Below, one piece after another: positions 23,501 through 38,500 of a stretch of 64,000 nucleotides of DNA (positions within the stretch are counted from its first letter, which is position 1; the number at the start of each line of letters is the position of its first letter). This stretch comes from Athripsodes cinereus. Its lineage: Eukaryota > Arthropoda > Insecta > Trichoptera > Leptoceridae. A program made the translations under genes and the position numbers. The notes under the pieces are model-generated. The model was not told where the DNA came from. It saw nothing but the letters and a program-made list of their open reading frames with translations, and ran no database searches. The stretch spans positions 13,371,684-13,435,683 of the forward strand of contig OX388328.1 of assembly GCA_947579605.1 (NCBI GenBank), read 5' to 3'.

Positions 23501-26500
23501 GTCTGTTACGGAGATAATAAGTGGTTATTTATAACCACCCGATTTTCATGAGTTAACTATCGAATCCACGAGTTAACTTTGAAAATGAATATTTTTTTCG
23601 TCTGTAGATGGTGCTACATATGTCATCAATTTGACAGTTACATAGTTTGTCATGGGAGATCACTTACAGAGCTACAGGGACAAAAACCTTCTTACTATCC
23701 TGGTGGACGATAGAAGTACGGCCTTCTGCATGCTGTATTTGAGCCTGTCATCTACTCCCAGTTTTCTGAGATTGTTTGACAGACTCTTAGGTATTAAACC
23801 ATTCACAGACAACACTATAGGCACGATGGTTGTGGTAGGTGTTCTCCACATATCTTTGATTTCGTGAGCAAGATCAAGATAATTATTATAATTATATTTA
23901 GATTGTGTCAAGAGTAGCCCTGCCGGACACTCAAAAACTTACGAAAACCAAGTAGGAGACCAATTCTTGGCCGGGTCGTTCATGGAACTAGTGCAGTCTT
24001 GTTAAATATATTATTTCTTTGATTGATTCATTTTTGTTTAGAAAATTGTCCAAATCCAAAATCAATTATTTTAACATAAACAAAGTGTCATTTTCACTTT
24101 TTAATTAAGTTAAGTGGAATAAGGGCGAAAAGGATAAATTTCCTTTAAAAAAATATATTTATTCTGATAAATATTATAAATGTAATATATTTCTGCATAA
24201 GCTAAGCTAAAATTAGGAAAATGTTCAACAAATAAGATAGAGAAAGTAGAGACAATATAGAGTGGATATTTCCAGCAAAAAAAAACAATAATCAAAAATA
24301 TATATTTACTAACTTAACGTATTATTGAAATCAAATAAAAACTCATTAAAGGGGTGTAAAACGGGGGTTACTTCTAAACTGTACAAATAAATAATAATCC
24401 AAAATATTAAATAAAATGTTAAGTAAATTTTATGTATTTAACTCTATTTGTCTTCTATGTATTTTTTGTGAAAACCTAGAATCCTAAATAATAATGTAAA
24501 AGTTATCCTAAAAAGTTATGAATGTGTAATGATTTAGTATATTGTCAAATCTATTATACTACCTAGGTATGTTTTTAATTTATTTTTAATAAACTGAAAA
24601 CATATAAATGAACTAGTGTTTTTTTTTATATAAATTTGGCAACATTATTCACTCGACATAACCAAGTGGCGAAATAACATAAGAAAAAAAGACCTCACCA
24701 CCATGTGGGGTTAATTAATGCCCAAATAAAAGTAGGAGATGCACATGTGTAAAATTACTATTTTGATTGTAATTTATGTTCAAGGCACTACATGACATGG
24801 CACCGGTGTACATCTCGGAGTTCTGCATTTCTGAGGAGGCAACGGAATGGCAAAAATCACTAAGGTCTGTTTACACATACTCTGTCAATAGACTTTTGGT
24901 GCCGCATAGAGGGGGTCTGGCTAACTATGTTAACCGTGCCTTCTGTGTGGCTGGTCCGTTGCCGTGGAACAAAATTCCCTATGATTTGCGAACTCTGGAG
25001 AGTGTGGAGGTGTTCAAGGCGAGGTTTAAAACCCTATTGTTCAGGAGGTGTTATGATTCTTGAATGGGTCCTTGCGTTTGCTTTTTCACAAAACGGCGCA
25101 TCTTAAACAAGTTGTCTAGTTATCATTATTAAATGCTAACAACTTCAAACTCAAGAATACTTAAGAACAAGGTTATTCATAAAAATAAATACCATTTCCG
25201 CTCACATGGTTGAAATTAAACTGAGCCTTTAAAATCTTTTGTAAAATATTTGAAACTTTTTATTTTATTTCTTCAAGAATTGGATAAAAAAAAAACAAAA
25301 ATAACTGTTGCCAAATTTAATATAATGAAACCTATTTTAAAAGATATTAAACATTTTGTCTAGTCTATTCTAAAATATCTTCAGTATTTTCTTTAATTTT
25401 CTGTTGTAAATATGTATTGAATAGGTATAAATTGGAAATATCTAAATAAATAATACTTTGATAATATACTTATTGATGGATGATACATAGATGTTATGAG
25501 GAGAGAGAATAAATTATTTGAGTAAGTTTTTAAATAATGATGTGAAAGAAGAGACAGTAAGCTACAGAATTTGTTTATTAATTTTTAGATTAAATAGTGG
25601 ATCAAAAGGTTTTCTAATAAAATTTAATTATAATTATAACCATACTTAAATAACTTAAAATTTGGATACTGTTTGTTCAAAGAAATATAAATGCAACAAA
25701 TATTTTATAATTCCATTTGTGACTGTATCAATTGGCGAGCCGGGTTTGGAAAGCCTCCGCTCTCAACAAAATATAATTAAACTTACAATATAAATAAACT
25801 TTGAATTATGATAAATAAATAATAAATACCCGATTTAGTATTACATGATAAACGTAATAAAATAACGTACCTAATAGACATCGCTGTTCCAAATACACAT
25901 AATATACAAACAACCGTCGCAGAAAAAATACGTAAATATACAGAACTAGCAGGAGAAATAAAAAATATTTGGCATTCTAGATCCGTTTATATAATACCTT
26001 TAGTCATGTCAGCTACAGGGGTAACTCCGAAATCTTTAATAAATAATTTACAAAAATTAGATTTACCGGTTAATTTGTATATTAAAATTCAAAAATCTAT
26101 TATAATAAACACTTGTAATATTGTAAAAAAGTTTTTGAACACAGATATTTCAGGCACAATGCTGGTATTTTGATCCCGCGTTTTGAGCCTAATCCTTTGA
26201 TATCCTGTATATCTGGATAGGTGAATTTTTCCCGGCATTAGACTGTTAAGTTTTTGTGTGACCATGACTGATCATATGGAGATTTATCTGATTGTACAAT
26301 GCTGAGAAGTGTGGATGGCAATTCTGCCGCCGCGTAATAATTAAAAGATAATTATGATGAGACTACTGCTGCAATTGAATAAATGTCAATGTCTCTGGTT
26401 TTATATGTATATTTGTTGAATATATCATAAAATGGTTGACTTGTTTTTATAATAAAGCTTCGATATACATTTACCTGAAGATGAGAGCGAAAGCTCTCAA

Positions 26501-29500
26501 AAGCTGGCTCTCAAATTGTTAAAGTCACAAGTGGAATTACTAAATATTTACCAGTTACAGCCCCCAGTCAATAAATTAAACTTTACTGCTTGTTTTCGCT
26601 ATAAGTAAGCAGTTTTAATGAAATAATTATCAAGAAATATTTGAGATTTTTTGGTATTTAATTATGTTTTTACATAATAAAATACCAAGAAGTAGGAAGA
26701 CATAGGAAGAAGTTTTAGTATAATCTAAGTGATTATGTGATGTTGGTGAATGTGACGTGAGAAAAGATACTAAATTATATTGAAAATACAGAGTCCATTA
26801 TGAAAGTAATGCACATGATTTTATTGTGACGCGACTATCCAGCGCAGCGCACTCGGACTCGGAGTCGAAAAATGTGGCTTGAGGTCTGCCCGCTCAAAGA
26901 TGGTTTAATTGCCTGCCCGGCCTGGTTTAATTAACTGCCCGCGCATGGTTTAATTTCGCTCCGAGTAGTGAGAGTGGAAAGACGTCTGTGCGTGAAGTGT
27001 GTTTTTTGTCTTTGTTAGACGGCGTGATAGGCGGTTCGCTTGAACAGCGGTACGCTATCAAGCTTTGCTTGCGGCTTGGAAAGAATGCTACCGAAACATT
27101 CCAGATGCTTCAAGAGGCCTTTAAGGACGACTGCATTTCAAGATCACAATCCGGGAGGTAGCGCAAGGTGATCAAAGAGGGCCGAGAGAAGGTCCTTGAC
27201 GAACACCATTCTGGATGCCCACAAAGGCCAGAACCGAAGGAAACGCAGGTGCGCCAAGTTTTGCGTCTAACCGTCGATTCAGCATCCAGCAAATCGCTGA
27301 CTCCCTTTACTTGTCCACATTTGTGGTACATATATACCTATGTACATAGGATTGTGACAGACGATCTGTAAATGCGAACACACAGAAATTCCACACAGCC
27401 TTCATCTTAGACAACTTCCTAGCCAGAAGCAGTACCCCAGTGGTTCTCCAGCTCCATTACATTCCCGATTTAGCTTCCTGTAACTTTTTTTTGTTCCTTC
27501 GACTGAAGAGAGAGCTGAAAGGAAAGCATTGGGAGTCTGCGGAAAACATCCAAATGCATGTTACAAGGTTCTTGAAAGGCATTCCTGTGGAGGAGTTTCA
27601 GGGTGCCTTCCAGGCATGGCAAACACGTCTCCGCAAGTACATTAATGCAGGAGAGGACTGTTTCGAAGAATTTTTAGCATCCGTACCGATAGGATCAACA
27701 AATATATTTTTCCCAGAAAATGTGCATTACTTTCATAATGGACCATGTACTCGTATGTATCGTTGGTGGATCCATGAAACCTTTTATTTGTAAATACGTA
27801 AGTATTTATCAATATTTTACAAACAGATCTAAAAAACTGCTTTGCTGAATGACTTGTTTTAAGTGTCTGATTCGATACATGGAAGGTGTCTAGAAATTCT
27901 ACAGTGTATTGAATTTCTAGGCATGGTTCGAAAAATTTCACAGAATCATTTTTTAAGTACACATTATGAGTTTTTACGAATTATCCACGAATAAACAGCA
28001 TACCTAAGAGATTTTGATTTCTGTCAGTAACTGTCTCTGTGGATATCTCGGCGTATAGGTGGATGCTGCGACTCAACGAGACGGAATAATTTTGTATCAC
28101 ACACATTAAGGGTTGCACCCTCCCTCACCCATGGATGTTGCAGGAATGTCAATTCCCATGTCATCCATACTCTTCATGCAAATTCTTCTCAAGGAAGGGC
28201 TCAAGGTTCGCCTGAAGGGCTATCCCCGACAAAATCCTCCCCAAAATTAAATACAACCGTTAATGTCCACCGACTCCATTGTTTACAAAAGAACTTAAAA
28301 TTAACTTACAGTTACGTATTTACTACGTACTAGTTGTTAGCCTAAATTAATATAATAATTTTGTATCAATACATATCTTATTTTTTAATAAATTATTGAC
28401 AAATCCAAAGTTTCTTGTTTCCACTGACGTTACTATTTATGTCGTCATAATTAGCCGGGAGTACCTGGATACTTTATTGTAACTGTAAATTTAATTTCGT
28501 TTTCAATGTAAATATATAAAATTAACTGTTTATGTATATACACAAACAAAAAAAAAACCCTCACATTCTTTTCAGTCTTGTAAAATGCATCCTATTTTAA
28601 GACATTTGACATCTTCAGTGGGCCTAGTCAAAACACATTTAAGCGTTACGTTTTCATTTCATTTTCGTTCAAACGCGGACGACGCGACGCGACGTTGCGA
28701 GAATGCATCAATTTTCGGAGCTAAAATACACAAGTAGCTCCGAAAATTGACGCGTTTTCGCAACCTCATCTTGTTTGAACGAAAACGAAACGAAAACGTA
28801 ACGCTTAAATGTGTTTTGACTAGGCCTACAGCTTAGCATAAATATGAGGTTTGCCGCCCATTCTAAATGTCTTAACTTTTATTGGCACGGGGTGGATTAC
28901 TTGCATGTTTATTATATGCAGTTAGTCTGCTGGCTACCCCACTTATGGGGGATGTCACTGTTGGGATAAAAATCTGTAGAAAGTAAAATAAATAATTCTA
29001 ACAGTTCAAAAGAGAGATTTTTCAGTCTCGAATTGATATTGATTGATTGAAAACAACAAAAGAGTATTCGCAGGTAACCCTACTAATTAATCATAACAAT
29101 TTAATGATAGTGATGGTGATGATGATGATAAATGAAATTGTGAATTAATTTTGAAAATATTTTATTAAAGCATAATACATAATTATATTTATATATATTT
29201 TCTTTATTTGTTCAATAATGCCCATTTAAAAGCCAATCAGTAATAAATAAATATTTATTAATAAACTAAAAAAAACATTTATAGATTTTTTTTATTATGA
29301 TATAGAGATGCAAAAGCTTCCACATATAAAGCTGTTAATTTTATTCACATAATAAATAAGCTTGTTTTTTTTCCTTTATTAACGCACGGTGTATTAATGT
29401 CAGTCAAGGTATTCTTGTGTGTCTGTTAGTAATATGTTTACTGTCATAGTTTACGAAATCAAAATACCTGAAGCTATTTAAGACTTTATAATATCCTTTC

Positions 29501-32500
29501 GTTTTTATATTATACCTCCAGAAAATTGTTCTTAGATAGGTCAAATTCTATAAAATTTATTATTTTTCGGAATATGAATAATATCTGTTATTGAGTTCGT
29601 CGGTAGCCTGGAGGTAGAGTCTCGGCCTCGTGAACAAGGGGTCCGTGGTTCGATACCAGGTGCCGGCAAACTCCCCTTTCACGACACAAGCTTTTAGTAG
29701 CTTACTGTGAAAGGTGTAAAAGGTTGTATTTGGGTTTATAACAAACAAAACCCAGATATATCTTTTTTTCAAATAAGACGTGTTTTCGCCATGTTTTTAT
29801 CATATTGGCCAAATCAGGTTAATATTTTTTTCATATTTTTTGGACATATTTCGCCAAAAAATCATCAAATTAGCCATATTTGATTAAAATTCTATCAAAT
29901 TAGTCATAATTCGCGAAAATTTTATAAAATTAGCCATGTACCGCTTAAATTAAATCAAATAAGCCATACCTATTCCTCTAAATTTTTATCACATTAGTCA
30001 AATGTCTCTGAAACTTCATCAAATCAGTCATATCTAGCTAAAATTTCATCAGTGATGCCATATCTTGCTAAAATTTCATCAAACTAAACATATCTCGCTA
30101 AAATTTCATCAAATTAGCCATATCTCGCTATTATTTCATCAAATTAGCCATATCTCGCAAAAATTTCATCAGATTAGCCATATTTACTTAATATTTATCA
30201 TGTTGGCCATATTATATAACAAATTGATTGGCTAAACGATATATGTACAATACAACTTTTTTCTGTATAGTATTTGATGATTGTGGCGTTACTTTTATCC
30301 TTGATAAATGACGTTATAATTCTTCTATGATAGAATTAAAAGATATAATTCATTTAATGATAGAATGAATGAATGTAAAGTTAATGAAGATGTTTTTTTT
30401 AATATTAGTTGTGCATTTATGTGATATTGATTGATGAAAAGATGGTGGTTTGTGATGTGAAGTTGTGTAGTTGAAGAATCAATATAAAAATCATATTCTC
30501 CACTGACCACTTGGCTTGCTGGGACGTCGCCTTTCTTCCAAAGGTCCATTGCTGAGTGGTTTAGGATCAGCGGATCTTGGTCTCCTCTTTGGTGATCTAT
30601 AAAGTGGTTTATGATCTCCTGTGGATGGCTCCACTGACGCACCACGACCACCTATAACAAGATTCAATTGTTTTCTTGGACTGGTTCTAGCGCTAGACCG
30701 ACCAGTCTTTCCTGAAAAATCAAAATCAAAGAAAATGGGTTATTAACTGAAATTTTATAAAACAAAATTAATGATGGTTCGAATAAAAAGCTGTTGCATT
30801 TAAATATGTTACTGATTTTAAAGGTCATTTAAAGAAATCTTGGTTGTATGATAAACCAAAATACACCCTGAATATTCTCGAATAAAACCAATCAGATATC
30901 TTGGTTAGAAAAATATGTTACACAATGCAAAATTTGAGCAAATTCTAACTGTAGAAAGTTAGAAAGGCGTCCCAAAGCTAACGTGGTCAAAGGCTCTAGA
31001 TTGGCTTAAGTGACCATTTTCATTGTCCATGAATAACTTTCACCAATTCTGGCATTCTCACTGTCAAGGTTCACCAATAAAAGAAACATTTAATGGATCT
31101 CATTTTTCAGATCTTAAATGGATCAAAAATCTTTTCCTTATGGCCCCCTTAGAACTAAGTTCCATACTTTTTCGGCTGCCAGTTCAACCAGTTAATAATA
31201 ACGAATGTTTTCCAGTAGTTAATAAAAACAAGCATGGACTTTCCGTTTAAAAGTCAAATACTTTGCCATTAGGCTACTGATAATCACTTTTTTATTTATT
31301 CACATAAGACTTTTTTTTCTAATAAAAATAAAAATTTCTTCAATGATCATGAAAATATGAATGATGGATTATTGGAATTGAACAGCATATTATAATCATA
31401 GATGATTGAGATTGTACAATAATATGGACAAGATAGAACCATTTGGAAATGAAGTATGTTTAGGATAGACGTTGTGGATGGTCAAAGGTGAACATTTGTG
31501 TTCAAAGGTGGATATAAAAAAGTTTGGATGTTGTGGATGGTCAAAGGTGAATATATTTCCAAAGATGGATATAAAAGGCTTAAGATATTTTGGGTGGTCA
31601 AAGGTGAACATATGTTCAAAGATGGATATAAAAGGCTTAGGATCATATGAATGGTCAAAGGTGAACATTTATGTTCAAAGATGGATATAAATGGCTTAGG
31701 ATGGTGTGAATGGTCAAAGGTGAACATATGTTCAAAGATTGATATAAAAGGTTTAGGATGTTATGAATGGTCAAAGGCAAACATATGTTCAAATATGGAT
31801 ATAAAAGGTTTAATGTATTGTGGATGTTAAAGATGGATTCAAAAGGCTTAAGATGTTGTGGATGGTCAAAGGCGAACATATGTTCAAACATGAATATAAA
31901 AAGCCTAAAATGTTTACATTATTTATCGTCATTTTTGTAACACATTTATAATGATTCTTTTAATAGTATATTAAGTATCTCAATTTATTTGAAAATTATG
32001 TATCTACTGAAAATGAATGATAAAGATAGTGAGAGGATAATGGAAAATAAATATGTATATAGTATTTATGTTATTATACTTACAATTATTAATTGTATAC
32101 ATTATAAAGCAGAAACACACCACAGAGACAGAGTAAATAGATTAAATTGAAAATAAATAAATAAATAAATATAGACATAGTATATTTATTATTTATAGTC
32201 AAAGACATTCAACTATATCAATAGAAACAAGTAGAATCAGAATTGTCCAATTATTTATTTTTCTTTGAGTGTTTTGATTCGAAACCGGTCTCGGTGAGAA
32301 GCAATAAAATTATTATAAAAAGCACAATAAAAAAAATTGTGCGTGTTTTTAAATATATTATATTAATGGAGAAAACTCACTAGCATTTGAATTTGCTGAA
32401 TTTCGACAATTCGATAAAATAAATATACCATTTTAAAACTTTGTAGTTTTTTGTCTGCTTCAAATAAATAGATAATCTGGAAGTTTTTGGAATGAAGATG

Positions 32501-35500
32501 ATTCTATTTTTCTTTTTAAAATTAGAGAGATTATCATAAAAAAGTAGGTAGATTATTTTACTTTTATTGTAAAACGATACGAAATATGGAAAAACTTTCA
32601 AATAAGGCATATGTACTGACGAAACCAGTTTCATCAAGAATGAATAAGTTTCTTGATCTTGATCATCAAAATTAGGTTTGGAATTGGACAATACTGATTA
32701 AGACATAATTGGACAAAAACATCTATAGATATAAAACACTATTATTTAATTCCATGCAGCATGTTTATTAACAGTGTATATATATTGGACGAAACACATT
32801 TATAGTATGTAAACATATATATTTCTATAGAACGTTTTTTTTTTGTTAACTGTCTAAACCGGTTTCGATAAAATGCAAAATAAATAAGCATTAGCTAGAC
32901 AGAATGACCCATTAGGTTCAGTGAGACTTTTTTATATCTTTATATATCCCCAAAAATTTTGTAAAAAATGCAGAAGTTCGAATGAAGGCATAAATAAATT
33001 ATTGCACGAGTTGAAATAGAACCATTATTTTATTCTTTTTTTTACGGGAAAAGTCAAAAAGATAACAAAATCCCAATCCGATAATTATTTTTATAAAGTA
33101 ATGCAATGTTTTAGAACACAAGCAAGTCAAGCATCTTAAATTCCGCCACTTTGTACCAAAAAACTGGCTAATTTTTGTAAGAATGGAACTAACAAAACCG
33201 GTTCCGGTAACTAAACTAATTAACTATCACTGTGCAATACCACCAGAAGAAAAATATACAAAATGTTTTATTTCTTATTATGTTACAGTTGTTTTGTATT
33301 TTTGTTTATTGGAAAAACATTTAAAGCTTTTTGTTACCCTAAAATTGTCTATTTTCATGCATAATTTTGAATTTTTTTAATAAAAAATAATCGCTAATAA
33401 TATATTGACAAAAAATCAGTTTACATGCTGCCTATTTCGATTGAAAAGTTCTATCATTAGATTATTCATCCATTTTCATTTGAAATATGCATTATACCTT
33501 CAGAAACTGAAGTATTATCGAAGCTATGCCCTTGGAGTTTCCTCCTTTGGGCTCTTTGGGCTGGAGTTTCAGTTCTAGAGTCAGATATCTTGGCGTTCAT
33601 GGATTGATGAGGTGCCATTCTGAAGGATTTAGGCTTCTTGCTTGGAGATGTTCGTCTGCTTTCACTCTCTTTCTCATCTTTTCCAAGCACCCTGCGTAAA
33701 ACAAAATTATAAGTACAATAATTAACATAACATAACATACATAGACATTTCACACAGATCTAGCTAGTCCCAAACTAAGATGAATCCTGTATTATGGGTA
33801 CTAACGCGACGATACACACATATACAATGCACTAAACACATATACATGTAACACCCAGACCCAGCAATTGAAAAAGGTCATTCCTCAATCTGCCCTGGCC
33901 GAGAATCGAACTCGGGACCTCGTGACTCAAAGGCAAGAGCGTTAGCCTCCGCGCCACACCGGCCGACAATTAGGGCCGACAGTTACAATAAATGTTTAAT
34001 AAAATTTTACTCACTTTCGCATATTTTATTTTACATTCATATTTTTTTAAATGTAAGTTACATATTTGGATCACAAAGACATCAGTTATACCGGCATTAT
34101 TTTTCAAAACTAAATAATTATTAATGTCCATACTATGCATCAAAAAGTATATTTATTGGTAAAAATATCTAAAAAATAATAATTGTGATTCTGTTCTGAT
34201 GTTCAAATAGAACCACTTGTATATCGTAATTTTTTTTTTATTTTATCTTAGGAAGAGAATTGTATTTATAAGATGTAAATTCAGTAATGTAATAAAATGA
34301 GAACATTTAACATCCTTTAATTCAGCGATGAGGTCTTTATTTTTTCGAACATTAAACAATAAAAATAATACAAATGCAAAAAAAGGGAACTAATTATTTG
34401 TTCGGCTATTAATCAGAATTGTTATTTGAGCGGCAGAATTATTATTTGACCGGCAGAAAATATTAGGTAAACAATATTTTTCACACACCGATTTACCTTC
34501 GGACCCACATGAAGTTTTTGTGATTTCTTACCAAATTAATGATGACTACGAAAATAATACCAGTTTCCACATTGCTATATTAACGAAATATCTAACTGAA
34601 ATGTCGAAAAACGCTAGTGTCGTTCATTCAGATACTACATATAAAATCACATAAAAAGATGCTACATACAAAGATTTATTATTTGAACAAGATTAAAAAT
34701 TTAGTTTTCATTATAATAATTTTCATCATTATAATAATTTTCATCATCATTATAATAATCGACCGGCAAAATTATTATAATAACTTTGCCGGTCGATTAA
34801 ATTTAGAGTTTTATAATACCATATTATTTGCAATAGAAATATAATATTCTCGCTGGGCATAAGTAGCATATCAACATGATATATTTGTCGGCAGAATACA
34901 TTTTTCTGCTGAACATAACATCAATATTATGCTGATCGTTTAAATGATAGCCAAAAAAAACACTAAAAAATTGGCGCCTTTCTATCAATTTGTTGGCGCT
35001 CAGAATTAGCGCCCAACGTGATGATTTACAATGTGAGGTACAATTCTTACCTATGGTTGGTGGATGCTAACGACAAGGCAGAGAGAGAAGATCTACGGGA
35101 GACTTGATACCAGAGGTCCATCTGCTTGTTGTACAACTCTGTCAGGTGTTCGGGAGCTAACTCAGTACCCCAGCCGCGGTACTAAGAAAATAAAATACAA
35201 AAATTAATCATGAATAATAAATTATGATGTCTAAGAAAAATAATGAAATTACGAAAAAAAGAGGATGAGATGGAGGATAATTCTTGAAAAACGAGGTCAT
35301 GTGATGTTTTTCAGCTTCTACAGCCAGTACGCATTTAACGCTAGAGGAGTACTTTCTTTAACCACTTCAGATCTGAATTTATTCGTCTATTTATTGGCCA
35401 AAATGCTTTTATTACACACGTTTGATGTTGGACCGGTTATGTGGAATCGCCTACCGATGCCATTGAGAGTCCGACTGTCACCAGCTTCAGAAGCAAATTG

Positions 35501-38500
35501 AAAACTGCACTCTTCATCGGCGCCCTTGAGACGGTCTAGGGACTATTAAACGGCGTCAAAATAAAATTATCCAAAATCATCATCATCATCATGTATGATA
35601 AAAATTCAATAAACTGGTGGTATGAATTAAAACAATTTAAATAGTATGTTTAGTATCCAGATATATGTTGATAAATAAGGAGTTTATGAGGTTTTGAATA
35701 TTACGTGCATAATTCTGCACACAAGGTCTGAAGGGGTTAATCTGTAATTTGACATGAGATCTAACCTATTTTATTGAAAATATGTCATACTTGTTACGGA
35801 ATAATAGTGCATAATTCATTGAACTTTTAATCATATGAATAAAATCATAAAATAGATTACATATTCTGTTCTATTACATGGTGTTTATTTTTTTTTATGG
35901 GAGAATACAGGAAAAATTAAAAAAAAAGATTACGAGAATTGTTTTTCGAGAACTCCATGGATATAAATGAACGAACTATTCGACTCTCAAAATGTAAGAA
36001 CTTATCCATTTTGTATGTATTTTTATAGAAAAAAAATTGTTTCACTCAAAACTCCAGCTCTTGAAATTTCAAATGCTTTTAAAGCAATAATATCTCAGGT
36101 GTTGGTCGTAAATATTTTATTTATTGCTTCATAGTAATGAAAAGCACAATCTCCATCTCGTATATTACATTAAATATTACAAAAGCATTCTTTGTAACTA
36201 TGCCAGCTTTCGAGTAAAACCTTAAAATATAAATTACAAGAACTCGGTTCGTGATATATTAAAGTGCTTCATTCTTAACAGCTTTTACAACATAGATATT
36301 TTGTTTCGAGGAGGCTTATTTCTGACTTGAAATAAAAATGGATAATATTCCATCTCTAAAGATTGATGATAATTTAAATAAAATATATTAAAATCCGATG
36401 GGAGTATCTTAAAAAGAAGATATAAAAAAATCGCACGAATTCAGCACTTGAAACAATTTATCATGAACTCACACGTTGTGAAATCGTCATTTTTGTAATT
36501 TTTGCTATATTTATATTACGCTTTAAAAACACAAAAGAAAGTGAAATAATATACTATATAATAATAATAATCACACTGTTATTAAAGACATACGTTGTCT
36601 TTGTTCCGTTCAATAGTTAAACAATTCCAAATATTTATTTGTGGAATTGAAAATAGGTTCATTATTTTTTTCCACAACTAAATATTTAATGTATAAAGGG
36701 AATCGTCTATTTTTATAGCTATTTGTTCGTGGAATTGAAAGAGAAGCGTTGATTGTGTGTATTATCAATTTAATCAACATTTTCGGCTTGTGGAGTTGTG
36801 GAACTGGACGAATTTTTTACATAATAAACTTTAGCAAAATATTCGCAGATTACTTATGTTCAGACGAAGGAAAAGGTTTTTAAAAACCTCAAGACTTACT
36901 AGAGGAAAACTATTCGCGTGTAGAAAATAAAGTTTGTAATTTAATTTGGCAAAAAGCAAGTAACATACGGCACTCTGTTTTATGAATTCTCGTCTATGTA
37001 GGTTCAAGTATTCATAAGAAAATTGAGGTAGTGGCGGCTATCATTTCAATTTTGGCTGATCAAATATTTACTCAAAGAACATTACATACTTGGACAATTT
37101 ACTCAGCTTATATTTGGACAATTTAATCGGCTTAAACTAGTCCCAAGCTAAGATATTATGAATCTTGTATTATATATAGGACATAGGTACTACATAACAC
37201 GAAGAAACACATATCCCCAAACCCAGGACAATAATTTGTAAAGACAAAACGTCATAGTGACAAAAGAAAATGACGAGATGCAGTAGAAAAGACAATGACT
37301 AATAACATATCAGTTAGAGGTTAAATCGAAAGGCAGATACACTAATGTGTTGGGGAAAATAGGGTAGTTTTAGCCGGTAGGATTCGGGCACTTGATATGC
37401 ATGATGGATTTTGCCCCTTTTGAAAATATGGATAATTTGAAATAGGCCATTTTTTATTATGTTCTGGCCGGGAATCGAATCCGGGATCTCGTGACTCAAA
37501 ATCAAGGGTATTACCTCTGTGTTACACCAGCCGCAAATATGTTGAAATTTGTTTTAAACTCTTAATAAGGATAGAAAATAAGGCAGTTTGGATTTGCCGG
37601 AATAAAGATTTTATATGAAATTTGTGAATAGCAATACGAACTAGACTTTTACTCTTTAACACACTTATTAATAGTACAGGGATGATACCAGCTCTTTTAT
37701 TCAGAGAAATTTTGTGCCAATCGAGCCACCTTTACCAATAATATTTTGACACTCATAATTATTATACAAACGGTGTATTGTGAAGAAATGTCGTTCATTG
37801 AAGGAGACCCACTGACCACCTGGATAACTCAGAATTCTGGGGACTTCCATTTATCCGATAACATTTCTACATTGACAAATTTGTTCACACAAGAGGTGCC
37901 TAGTGAGCAGCCTGAAGAAATGTTGTCCAAGAGGTTCAATACCCTGGGGATAAAATATCACAATACCTACTCTCTTTGGGCAACTAGATAACCCATCAGT
38001 CAGGACTGTTGTCACAAAAACGACTCCAATTTATGTTAGGTATATCTATAAAAAAATTCAGACTACTCGAAAGCTGGATCAAAAAATAAAAATGGTTATT
38101 ATCTCTTTAAAAGGTTATTTTTTACAGAAAAAAGCTGAAATTATGGGTGTAATAGATAGTATAAAAAAGCTTGCCCATTGATACAGACTTTATATCCAAA
38201 ACTTTACGCCAAAACAATTTCAAGAAGTATACAAGAGCTTAAATATAATTATTCCTGAATATAATATGTATTAATTAAATTAGGTACGGTTGTAAGGCTG
38301 TTCTCGGAAGTTTTCTTAGAAAACTTTTACATATTGTTCTTCTTTCGTGAATTCTTTAGAGGCTTAGACGGCCAGACGAACAAAACAACAAACAAAAATA
38401 AAAACTATTTTACACCCATGAAAATAAGTTAGAGGGGAAAGTTTGCTTGATGAATTTGCGGGAGAAAATAATTATTGTAAAGTTTATGTGTTATGTGTAA

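Larger units (their letters stand above)
21821..30507 (-). other. Intron between MDM1-like exons 9 and 10
   Basis: 8.7-kb phase-1 intron. Contents: a palindrome (22167-22313), LINE 3' UTR piece (22742-22840), a MITE split by a LINE (23220-23915), LINE fragments (24776-25140, 25868-26337), a mariner (26789-27747), palindrome (28621-28826), repeat A (28840-28985), SINE A copy 4 and a 30-bp tandem repeat. 22490-22740, 24000-24770, 25150-25860 and 27750-28600 show nothing I can name. Confidence 0.7.

Noticed and set aside
26478..26510. Another hammerhead-like motif (CTGAAGATGAGAGCGAAAGC)
   Set aside because: The hairpin GAGAGC-GAAA-GCTCTC uses the GAAA as its loop, and no proper GAA plus stem III follows, so it does not fit.
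31023..31250. Plus-strand 75-codon frame
   Set aside because: No family recognised, no splice or start context, nothing to support it as a gene.
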